In this document: positions 16,247 through 23,484 of the stretch, one piece after another
Numbering within the stretch: the stretch's first letter is position 1
Layout: the number at the start of each line of letters is the position of its first letter
Source: Leptospiraceae bacterium
GTDB taxonomy: Bacteria > Spirochaetota > Leptospiria > Leptospirales > Leptospiraceae
Length of the DNA stretch: 38,688 nt
Reading direction: 5' to 3'
Assembly (NCBI GenBank): GCA_027485405.1
Contig: JAIXRB010000211.1
Span: 1 to 38,688 of the forward strand
Notes under the pieces: generated by a model
Databases searched by the model: none
What the model was told of the DNA's origin: nothing
The model's input: only the letters and a program-made list of their open reading frames with translations
Program-made: the position numbers and the translations under genes

Positions 16247-18663
16247 TACTTTTTGTTCTGATCTTCTGGAACCATGTTTCCATAGTAATTGATTAAAGGT
16301 TGGTTTATAGAATACGTGCGACCGTTCGAGTATTCAATGAATTTCCTTTTGAATAAAACCTTTTTGCCTTTGTTTTTAATTTCTTCCCAATCATTGGTTA
16401 GAAAATTACCATTGTGTCGAATAACAAAGTCTTCAATTAAACTTTTCCATTCGACTTCTTCCACGGAATGATCATTTTCTGATAAAATCTTTGCTACTAT
16501 TTGGTTTGGAAGAATTCTATGTGACTCTGCCCAACCTTTTGAGATACGATAAGAAAGTTCCAAGTTTGGATCTTCTTTATGAGCATATTCTGAAATTGGT
16601 AGAGGTTCACTAAAATCTACATACACGTTAGTTCTTTTGCTTAAGAAATTGGAAATGCCAAGTTCCTCAGGTATATTGCAAAACTGATTGTCTTCGGGTA
16701 CTGTCTCATAAGAAATAGAAATCGGCACAATCACTATTTCAGTTCCGGAATTTTTGTAAGCATTGATTGCTGTAGTTAGTAGTCCAGTTTTTATGTCAGC
16801 ATTCCCCCCAGTTCTGGATCGAGTTCCTTCTGGATAAACTAAAGACGGAATTCCTTGCTCTAGCATCAATTGCGAATACAAGGTCAGACATTCCAGATAT
16901 AAAGTATTTCTAGTTCGTTCTCTATCTACAGCATAGGCACCCAAAGATTTTAACATCCATTCAGAAAAAGGATTCGACATTAAATTGATTCCAGCCGCAT
17001 AACGAGGAACTGGCAATCCTAGGTGAAAAAGAGAATAAGCAACTTCTATTGAATCTAGATGAGATCTGTGGGTGGGAGCGTACAAAAGATTGTACTTAGA
17101 ACCCAAAGCTTTTACTTTTTCAGTATAACCTCCAATATACGGAGTCATGGATCCTCTGCCAAAGCCTCCTGAAAGTAAGCGAATTGGGGCTATAAACCGA
17201 AGCATTGTTTCTCGAACAGTTGGGCTATAACTATCTGCAATTTCTTTTACATAAAACCGAATGATCTCATTGATTTGAGATAATTCAATATCCTTTGAAG
17301 CTGAATTGAGGATTTGCCAGAGTTCAAGTTCTGATTGTAACTTTTTAGTTTCGAACGAATTTCCTTTCCTTTCCGATTTCTTAAGCCGTTTCAAAGTAGA
17401 TTCTAATACAGTGATACTTTGTTTTTTGATCCGAGAGCTAAGACCAGTTGAATTTTGAATATGTTTTTGTATTCGGTCTGCTAAAAGAGACTGAAAGTCT
17501 TTTCCAGATGCTAAAGTAAACCCTTCTTTTTTGGTTACACTTAGAGCAATCGGTGTAGCTGAGATCGGTTTTCCTTGGATAAAATGCAAGAGGGCATCGG
17601 GTCGTTGCTTTCGCGTTAGGACTTCAAACAAAATGCGATGTATAGAAAATGGTATTCGAATTTCGTTTGCCAGTTCAATTAAGATACTGAGAGCATAGGT
17701 TCCTTCTACATTGTCATGCCATTTGGTTGACTCTCGTTCAATAAAGCGTCGCGGTGTTACAAAGATTTCAATTTTGTCCAATGCACTCAATTGAGACTGA
17801 CCACCTAAGAGATCTCCGACTATTTTTTGTCCAAACTGTCTGTTTCGGCTTTTGGTACTTGAAGCGGTAGTAATGTAGTCAGCTAGACCCGATCGGCCCA
17901 TTATGGTATCTGGACGAGCTCCATACTTCATTGCCAAGTCTCTAATTTCTTGAAATCCAGTTGCCAGCAGTTCGCCTGTCACGTTGGATCCAAATTCCGG
18001 TAGCAGAGAAACAATTCCCATTGCAATTGCCATTGGGTTCTTTGCGACACCGATCATTTCCATGCCTAATACATCATCGGTGAAGGAACAATGGATCGAA
18101 TCTGACTCAAAAATTGCTTTTAAATAATCGAAGCAATCGACCTTGGAAGAACCAATGTTAAAGAATGAAGATTTTTGCTCAATCAGCTCAATCAAAAGGG
18201 AAGGTCCATTTGTGACTGCTATATGAAATTCCTCGAAGTTTCGCTCATGGAGGAGAATTTCTATATACTGAGAAAAAGTATAGATTCCGTACTTTCTTCT
18301 CGTTTTGGTATCTAAAAGCCCTTTTGTGAACAGATTGAAAATATAGCGATTGGAATGAACCAAAGCATCGGCAAGCGAATGTACGGTGTCCTGAAACACT
18401 CTGGAAGGAACTGCAATGTGAAAAGCCCAATCATCTCTTCCAAAAAAGTCTAGGTCGGAAATGATCTCAATGTTTTCAGGTAATTCCAGGTTTTGTCCCA
18501 GAATCTGAGTGTATCTTTTCTTTTTAAGTTGTTCGACCTGCTCTTTGTCCGGAATCCACAGAATCACTTCATCGAATTTACGGGCTACAATCTGAGAAAC
18601 AATAAGGCCCATCGGGCCACTGCCCAGAACAGCTTGCCTAAATTCTCCGTTTTCAGTGATCAA
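16243..18663 (-). CDS. Fused glycerol-3-phosphate dehydrogenase (GpsA) and glycerol-3-phosphate acyltransferase (PlsB-like)
   Basis: An 806-residue, two-domain protein. Residues 1 to about 345 are GpsA-like: dinucleotide motif VLGSGPMGLIV, catalytic-Lys motif VAKNPMAIAMG, and the C-terminal substrate region SSTKSRNRQFGQ with NVEGTYAL. After a helical lysine-rich linker (about 380-480) comes an acyltransferase domain with block I HRSHLD (H532 and D537), block II GAYAVDRER, block III YPEGTRSR and block IV VIVPISISYE, as in PlsB/PlsC. The dehydrogenase would make sn-glycerol-3-phosphate from dihydroxyacetone phosphate and the acyltransferase would add the first acyl chain. The start is TTG at 18663, six bases after a small membrane-protein gene. 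Both domains keep their main catalytic motifs. Domain calls are firm; in-line substrate transfer is inference. Confidence 0.9.
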   Translation of the reverse strand: MITENGEFRQAVLGSGPMGLIVSQIVARKFDEVILWIPDKEQVEQLKKKRYTQILGQNLELPENIEIISDLDFFGRDDWAFHIAVPSRVFQDTVHSLADALVHSNRYIFNLFTKGLLDTKTRRKYGIYTFSQYIEILLHERNFEEFHIAVTNGPSLLIELIEQKSSFFNIGSSKVDCFDYLKAIFESDSIHCSFTDDVLGMEMIGVAKNPMAIAMGIVSLLPEFGSNVTGELLATGFQEIRDLAMKYGARPDTIMGRSGLADYITTASSTKSRNRQFGQKIVGDLLGGQSQLSALDKIEIFVTPRRFIERESTKWHDNVEGTYALSILIELANEIRIPFSIHRILFEVLTRKQRPDALLHFIQGKPISATPIALSVTKKEGFTLASGKDFQSLLADRIQKHIQNSTGLSSRIKKQSITVLESTLKRLKKSERKGNSFETKKLQSELELWQILNSASKDIELSQINEIIRFYVKEIADSYSPTVRETMLRFIAPIRLLSGGFGRGSMTPYIGGYTEKVKALGSKYNLLYAPTHRSHLDSIEVAYSLFHLGLPVPRYAAGINLMSNPFSEWMLKSLGAYAVDRERTRNTLYLECLTLYSQLMLEQGIPSLVYPEGTRSRTGGNADIKTGLLTTAINAYKNSGTEIVIVPISISYETVPEDNQFCNIPEELGISNFLSKRTNVYVDFSEPLPISEYAHKEDPNLELSYRISKGWAESHRILPNQIVAKILSENDHSVEEVEWKSLIEDFVIRHNGNFLTNDWEEIKNKGKKVLFKRKFIEYSNGRTYSINQPLINYYGNMVPEDQNKKY

Positions 18664-18669
18664 CTTCGT

Positions 18670-18873
18670 CTAGGATTTTCTATCGATTAGAAAGGTCGCG
18701 ATTTCTGGGAGGTAAGCGCCTGAGAAAATAAGCACCAAACCAAGGATATTTGTCTTTGTAAAATAGTAAAAAGCCACAGCGCCTCTATCCAATCCAACTG
18801 CCGTGACACAAAGTGCCCAACCAGCTAAAATCAAAAGAGCCCCTAAAATATGGAACAGAATTTTCTTAAGCAT
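18670..18873 (-). CDS. Small two-helix membrane protein, function unknown
   Basis: A 67-residue protein with a strong ribosome site (AAAGGAG about 9 bases before the ATG at 18873), so I consider it real. Two hydrophobic helices are separated by a short loop: FHILGALLILAGWALCVTAV, then NILGLVLIFSGAYLPEIATF. It ends with basic residues DRKS. It is six bases upstream of the TTG-started GpsA-PlsB gene, whose own ribosome site is poor, so coupling to this gene may drive the enzyme's translation. A membrane partner for the acyltransferase is possible but purely contextual. A TTGACG -35-like sequence lies upstream at about 18918-18923, without a convincing -10. Confidence 0.65.
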   Translation of the reverse strand: MLKKILFHILGALLILAGWALCVTAVGLDRGAVAFYYFTKTNILGLVLIFSGAYLPEIATFLIDRKS

Positions 18874-18957
18874 GGAATCGTTCTCCTTTCCAAAGAGAAT
18901 GTCCCTATTTTGCTTTCGTCAAGTACGATGAGGAACTTCTTGGAATTTTAAATCTGT

Positions 18958-19020
18958 ATGAAAAAAGGCTTTCCAATAGAATTTTTAGAGAGGAAAATCG
19001 ATATGGAACATGATTCTTAG
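18958..19020 (+). CDS. Candidate 20-codon leader ORF overlapping the lipoprotein start
   Basis: ATG at 18958 opens a 20-residue frame (MKKGFPIEFLERKIDMEHDS) that ends at TAG 19018-19020, 11 bases inside the lipoprotein gene in another frame. The purine-rich GAGAGG at 18988-18993 lies inside it and is 9 bases before its internal ATG (19003), but about 16 bases before the lipoprotein ATG (19010). Ribosomes terminating here could reinitiate at 19010. No function can be read from the peptide, and short frames of this size occur by chance. Confidence 0.25.
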   Translation: MKKGFPIEFLERKIDMEHDS

Positions 19021-19570
19021 ATTTTTAGCACTGACTGCTCTTCTTTTTTTCCAAAACTGCTACAATTATTTGAGCGAGGATATACCTATCATCACTCGCC
19101 CCGAGCTAAAACAGCGAATTCCCTTGTTATCCGTCCGAGTCCAGAGCCCAGAACCCGAAGCTGTTCGAAAAAAAATGACGGCTTACTATGTAAAGTACAT
19201 TGCGGACTCAGGCTACTTTGGTCGTGTCATAGCGGAAGACTTACGATCTCCTTACCATATTGACATCTACACTGCAGAAGTAAACGAATACGAACATTTT
19301 TGGTCTGGTTCAATCAGTACAATTTTTATGTTAGGGACAGCAGGGCTTCTTCCATCCGTTTATTCCGAAGAACGCGTCTTAATTTGCGACTTTTATGTGG
19401 GTGATAAGTTTATGGGCCGCGAACGATATCGTCAAAAACACACAACTTTATTTGGACTTCCTTTTTTTCTAATTTGGGAAACAGGAATCAAAGAAGCTAA
19501 AGTCATCGAATTCAACAAAGAAAAAAATATGATCCATAACATGCTACAGGATTACAACCGTTACTTATGA
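19010..19570 (+). CDS. Putative lipoprotein of unknown function
   Basis: A 186-residue protein with a lipoprotein-type signal: MILRFLALTALLFFQNC, in which the Cys at 17 would be lipidated (spirochaete lipoboxes are loose). Mature part: a beta-rich segment with LLSVRVQSPEPEAVRKK, then a hydrophobic stretch SISTIFMLGTAGLLPSVYSE that could be a second membrane contact, then FYVGDKFMGRERYRQKHTT. I do not recognise the family. No in-frame start lies upstream, because a TAG precedes it at 18986. Its stop overlaps the start of the CAP-domain lipoprotein gene by 4 bases (ATGA), so the pair is co-translated. Confidence 0.68.
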   Translation: MILRFLALTALLFFQNCYNYLSEDIPIITRPELKQRIPLLSVRVQSPEPEAVRKKMTAYYVKYIADSGYFGRVIAEDLRSPYHIDIYTAEVNEYEHFWSGSISTIFMLGTAGLLPSVYSEERVLICDFYVGDKFMGRERYRQKHTTLFGLPFFLIWETGIKEAKVIEFNKEKNMIHNMLQDYNRYL

Positions 19571-20379
19571 AACTTCAGCTACATCTACTATTCATATCAA
19601 TTATTCTTTCTTTTGCTACCTGTTCTTCACCCCAGAAGAAAGAAGAAGCCGCAAAACCAAGCGGTTCTGAAAAACCAACTCAGAAATCACTAAATTCTGA
19701 GCCAAACCAGCTATCCATGTTAGAATCTATCAGTGATGGCAGAGCTCTACCTACAACTTCAGCTTGGTCAGAGGATAAATACAAACAATTTGATGAAACG
19801 AATTTCAAGTCTTTCTCAGGTTTTTCAAAACGGATATTGATGACAGCGCCTGATATGGGTTTGTTAAACGCCTCCATTTTTTTTCATACCAACTTAGCCA
19901 GAAAACAAGTGGGTATGAAACCCTTACAGTATTCCAAAGCCCTAGAAGAGGTGGCTTTTTCTCACTCCCAGGATATGGTCACTTACAATTTCTATAATCA
20001 TGTTTCACCGGTGAGAGGTAAGGAAACCTTTGCGGATAGGCTCGGTTTGGTGGGAATCGAAAAAGCAACAGCAATAGAAAACATTGGCAATTTTTACGCT
20101 TTAGAATACAAATCTGGAACTCCCATATTTACACCAGAACAGAATGGAACTGATTTTTTTAGCTATTCTTTGAACGGTTCTCCAATTCCTATGAGAACCT
20201 ATGAATCTTTGGGCAAAGACATTGTTGAGCATTGGATGAATTCCCCTGCTCATCGGCGAAATGTATTGAACCCAGGTGTTTCTTTTTTGGGCTGTGGAGC
20301 CTACATCTATGAAGACCCCTCCTTTCATAGAATAGCGCGAGTTAAAACTACCCAAGTACTTTCTGGACGCTCCAATTGA
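19567..20379 (+). CDS. CAP (SCP/PR-1) domain lipoprotein
   Basis: A 270-residue protein. Signal MKLQLHLLFISIILSFATC gives a lipobox Cys at 19, followed by a low-complexity Lys/Ser/Pro/Glu linker to about residue 60. A CAP domain fills the rest: NLARKQVGMKPLQYSKALEE, the His in NFYNHVSP, the Glu in IENIGNF, and HWMNSPAHRRNVLNP, which together supply the His-Glu-His cavity residues of CAP proteins. Cys in FLGCGAYI is also typical. CAP proteins are secreted or surface proteins with lipid-binding or unknown roles. Anchoring in the outer or inner membrane cannot be told. The phytochrome gene starts 18 bases downstream. Confidence 0.85.
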   Translation: MKLQLHLLFISIILSFATCSSPQKKEEAAKPSGSEKPTQKSLNSEPNQLSMLESISDGRALPTTSAWSEDKYKQFDETNFKSFSGFSKRILMTAPDMGLLNASIFFHTNLARKQVGMKPLQYSKALEEVAFSHSQDMVTYNFYNHVSPVRGKETFADRLGLVGIEKATAIENIGNFYALEYKSGTPIFTPEQNGTDFFSYSLNGSPIPMRTYESLGKDIVEHWMNSPAHRRNVLNPGVSFLGCGAYIYEDPSFHRIARVKTTQVLSGRSN

Positions 20380-20397
20380 AAAGGCGGCACAATTCAA

Positions 20398-22650
20398 ATG
20401 TATCCGAATCCCTCTCCAATTGATTTTAGTCTGCCGGAGAACTACTCTTTGGAAGCAATAGATCTAACTTCCTGTGATCGGGAGCCTATTCATATTCCAG
20501 GAAGTATCCAACCCAATGGACTTTTGTTTCTTTTGAGTGAAGAGTCCTTCAAAATTATCGCTTGTTCCGAAAATGCTCAGGAAATTCTACCAGATCCTGA
20601 TCGGCTCTTTTTAAAGGATTTTTTTCAGTTTGTTCCCGAGAAAGAAAGAGAGTCGCTTCGATTAGAAATTCAACAAAGCAAACATGCAATTCATTCTCCT
20701 ATTCTACTTTCATTGATTGGAAAAGACGGACATGTCATTTCTGGGAGAGCTGTATTTCACTTCAACCGCCAAGGTTTTATTTTGGAATGGGAAAAACTAT
20801 CTGAAGAACTAGGATCATCCTTAGAAACTCCGGATCCTATTTTCTTCTCTGATCGATTGAAACGAAAAAACAATTTTAACGATCTAGTATCGGAGATGGC
20901 ATCTATCACGGCAGATGCCATAGGCTATGACCGTGTCATGGTCTACCGCTTCGATAAAGATTGGAATGGGCAGGTCATTGCGGAAAGAAAGCGGGAAGAC
21001 CTTCCTGCCTACTTAGATTTGCATTACCCCGCTACCGACATTCCGGCACAAGCAAGGCTTTTGTATTTAAAGAACACCGTAAGACAAATTGCAGATGTAG
21101 AGTATGCGCCCGTTAGACTCATCTCTCAAATCCCGACTTTACATCCCGTCGATTTGAGTTTGTCCAAGTTTAGATCGGTCTCTCCCATTCATATTCGGTA
21201 TTTGAAAAACATGGGAGTATCGGCTACTCTTACAATCTCAATTATTGTTGAAGATAAACTTTGGGGACTCATTGCTTGCCATCACTACTCTCCTAAGAAA
21301 ATAGACTTAGCAGGAATTCGGCTCATGGAGTGGTTTTCTGAACTTTTTTCGCTAAACATCCAGTTGGCGGCGCAAAGAGTAAAATCCGAATACTCCATTT
21401 CCATAAGTCAAAACAGAGATACCATTCTAGGCAAATTCTCTGACTTAGGATTGAGCTGGAAACAAATCATGAAAGAATCGACGGGTCCCGGTAGTTTGGT
21501 TCACTGCAATGGATCTGGAGTTGTATTTGGCGGAGAGGCATATTGCCAAGGTAATTCGCCTAGCGAAGACAAATTATTGAAAATTGCTTCTTGGCTACGT
21601 AAAAATCTTGAAGACGCAAGATATTTTGCAACCGACTCCTTATCTCTGAATGAATTTATTCCCGAATCAATAGATCCTTCCATAGCAGGCATCCTAGCAG
21701 TTCCTGTCGGAGAGGATCGCAAGAACTGGATTTTTTGGTTTAGGTTAGAATACATTCAGACTATCCGTTGGGCAGGGGATCCAAATGACAAACCTAAGGA
21801 GCTCGATGCTGAAGGATTAGAAAGACTCTCTCCAAGACAATCGTTCGAAGAGTTTAAACAAGTTTTAAAGGGACAAAGTTTGCCTTGGTTGCCTGAGGAA
21901 ATCGAAGGAGCACTTAAATTCGAATATGCTTTAAACAAATTGGTCTTCAATCAAATTGAAAAAATCTCTGGCCTAAAGTCCGAAATCCAGACATTAAAAA
22001 TTGAAGAAGAAAGCGCAAAGCAAAGATTAATCGAAAAGCAAGTTCTAATCAAAGAAATCCATCATCGCGTAAAAAACAACCTCCAAGTAATCAACTCAAT
22101 TTTATACCTCCAAGCTTCTTACACTGAAAATGAGGAAACTCGTATTTCTTTACTAGAAAGTCAAAATCGAATTCGATCTATGGCAATTGTCCATGAGATG
22201 CTCTATCAATCAGAAGCTCTGTCTCGCATTTCCACAAAGACATACTTTAATCAACTTACAGAGAACATTTTACAGACATTTGATGATTCCGATAACCCTT
22301 GTGAATTGAAAACGCATATAGATGAAGTAAAATTGGATTTGGATACGGGAATTCCTTTGGGACTAATTCTCAATGAACTTTTGATCAATGCTATGAAGTA
22401 TGGAGCTGATTCGTCTGGAAAACGAAAGATTGAATTGCAGTTAGATTACGAAGAGGAAAAGTCTCTTTCGCTTTTAGTTAGGGATTTTGGTAAAGGCTTG
22501 CCACCTGATTTAAATGTAAGTAAGCCCAAAACTCTAGGGCTTACCTTAGTCCAGTCTCTTGTGAAACAACTGAAAGCAGAATTGCAAATGAAAAATGATG
22601 GTGGATTAAGTACTAGGGTATTGGTTCCCTGGAAAGGAAGACCTTTATGA
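20398..22650 (+). CDS. Bacteriophytochrome histidine kinase (PAS-GAF-PHY-HisKA_2-HATPase)
   Basis: A 750-residue cytoplasmic red/far-red light sensor. The N-terminal CDREPIHIPGSIQPNG holds C26, the position that binds biliverdin in bacteriophytochromes, followed by the PAS domain. The GAF domain has YPATDIPAQARLLYLKN with the conserved Asp D214 and LIACHHYSPKKI with the chromophore-pocket His pair. The PHY domain shows the tongue motif PRQSFEEFKQVLKGQ and WAGDPNDKP. The output is a HisKA_2-type kinase: EIHHRVKNNLQVINS (phospho-His H555 or H556), N-box LNELLINAMKYG, and G-box VRDFGKGLP. All key light-sensing residues are present. It overlaps the response-regulator gene by 4 bases (ATGA). No heme oxygenase gene for biliverdin lies in the window. 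Confidence 0.95.
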   Translation: MYPNPSPIDFSLPENYSLEAIDLTSCDREPIHIPGSIQPNGLLFLLSEESFKIIACSENAQEILPDPDRLFLKDFFQFVPEKERESLRLEIQQSKHAIHSPILLSLIGKDGHVISGRAVFHFNRQGFILEWEKLSEELGSSLETPDPIFFSDRLKRKNNFNDLVSEMASITADAIGYDRVMVYRFDKDWNGQVIAERKREDLPAYLDLHYPATDIPAQARLLYLKNTVRQIADVEYAPVRLISQIPTLHPVDLSLSKFRSVSPIHIRYLKNMGVSATLTISIIVEDKLWGLIACHHYSPKKIDLAGIRLMEWFSELFSLNIQLAAQRVKSEYSISISQNRDTILGKFSDLGLSWKQIMKESTGPGSLVHCNGSGVVFGGEAYCQGNSPSEDKLLKIASWLRKNLEDARYFATDSLSLNEFIPESIDPSIAGILAVPVGEDRKNWIFWFRLEYIQTIRWAGDPNDKPKELDAEGLERLSPRQSFEEFKQVLKGQSLPWLPEEIEGALKFEYALNKLVFNQIEKISGLKSEIQTLKIEEESAKQRLIEKQVLIKEIHHRVKNNLQVINSILYLQASYTENEETRISLLESQNRIRSMAIVHEMLYQSEALSRISTKTYFNQLTENILQTFDDSDNPCELKTHIDEVKLDLDTGIPLGLILNELLINAMKYGADSSGKRKIELQLDYEEEKSLSLLVRDFGKGLPPDLNVSKPKTLGLTLVQSLVKQLKAELQMKNDGGLSTRVLVPWKGRPL

Positions 22651-23039
22651 AGAACAAGAACAAAATTTTGATCATTGAAGATGAACAAATCACTGCACTT
22701 TTTTTTGAACATCTTTTGAATAGTTTAGGTTACAAAGTTGTCGCAAGTTTTCCTACGGCAGAGGAAGGGCTTGATTTCTTACAAAAAGCGGACTCAGAAG
22801 CTAAACCAGACATTGTTCTTCTAGATATCATTTTGAAAGGCGAGCTAGATGGAATCGAATGTGCAGAAAAGCTAATGCAATTCGAAAAGCCTGCGATCAT
22901 ATTTGTTACTTCTAATTCAGATCCCAAGACCAAAGCAAGGGCATTGAAACTAGGTGAATACCCTTATTTGGTCAAACCCATTGCTATCCAAGACTTAGAA
23001 AAGAACATCGCTAGAGCGATTTCAATGCTGGGAACCTAG
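22647..23039 (+). CDS. Single-domain response regulator, partner of the phytochrome
   Basis: A 130-residue CheY-like receiver with no output domain. Acidic pair E11-D12, phospho-acceptor D60 in VLLDIILKGELDG, switch Thr in FVTSNSD and Lys in YLVKPI are all present. The extended loop LKGELDGIE resembles receivers that pair with HisKA_2/HWE kinases. Its ATG overlaps the phytochrome stop, so the pair is translated together and the receiver is very probably the kinase's substrate. Output must pass through protein contacts or a further phosphotransfer. The 3' end overlaps the EVE-domain gene by 18 bases. Confidence 0.92.
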   Translation: MKNKNKILIIEDEQITALFFEHLLNSLGYKVVASFPTAEEGLDFLQKADSEAKPDIVLLDIILKGELDGIECAEKLMQFEKPAIIFVTSNSDPKTKARALKLGEYPYLVKPIAIQDLEKNIARAISMLGT

Positions 23040-23483
23040 TCGCAAAATATATTGAAAATCCTTTTCTTCGACTGGTTGTACAGATAGCCTCGAACCCTTT
23101 TGAACTAACACCATTGAGCTCAAGTTCAAATCCTTTTTCAAATCAGTAAGAATTAAGAAATTACGAAACAATTGAGTCGGCTTAATTGTAACTCCAAACC
23201 ACCTTGGTGACTTTGGATCTGCTTTGGGATCAAAATACTTGCTTTTTGGATCAAACTGGGTGGGATCGGGAGCTCCAGCTTTTGAAACTTCGGCTAGTCC
23301 CACTATCCCCGATGGATTGGCATTGCTATGGTAAAACAGAACTTGGTCTCCTTCGTGAACCAGATCTCGAAGATAGTTACGAGCTTGGTAGTTTCGGACT
23401 CCATCCCAAAAGGCCTCTCCTTTGGATTGCAAATCCTGAAAAGAAAAAGCTTCTGGCTCCGATTTAAAGAGCCAGTACTTCAT
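23022..23483 (-). CDS. EVE-domain protein (THYN1 family)
   Basis: A 153-residue, single-domain protein. Typical EVE features run from the first residue: MKYWLFKSEPEAFSF, then WDGVRNYQARNYLRD, VLFYHSNANPSGIVGLAEV, and DPKSPRWFGVTIKP. EVE folds resemble PUA and YTH domains and bind modified nucleobases in DNA or RNA; the ligand in bacteria is mostly unknown. It starts one base after the ftsH stop and is probably co-transcribed as the last gene of the long minus-strand run. No restriction or methylase gene is adjacent. Confidence 0.92.
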   Translation of the reverse strand: MKYWLFKSEPEAFSFQDLQSKGEAFWDGVRNYQARNYLRDLVHEGDQVLFYHSNANPSGIVGLAEVSKAGAPDPTQFDPKSKYFDPKADPKSPRWFGVTIKPTQLFRNFLILTDLKKDLNLSSMVLVQKGSRLSVQPVEEKDFQYILRLGSQH

Positions 23484-23484
23484 A

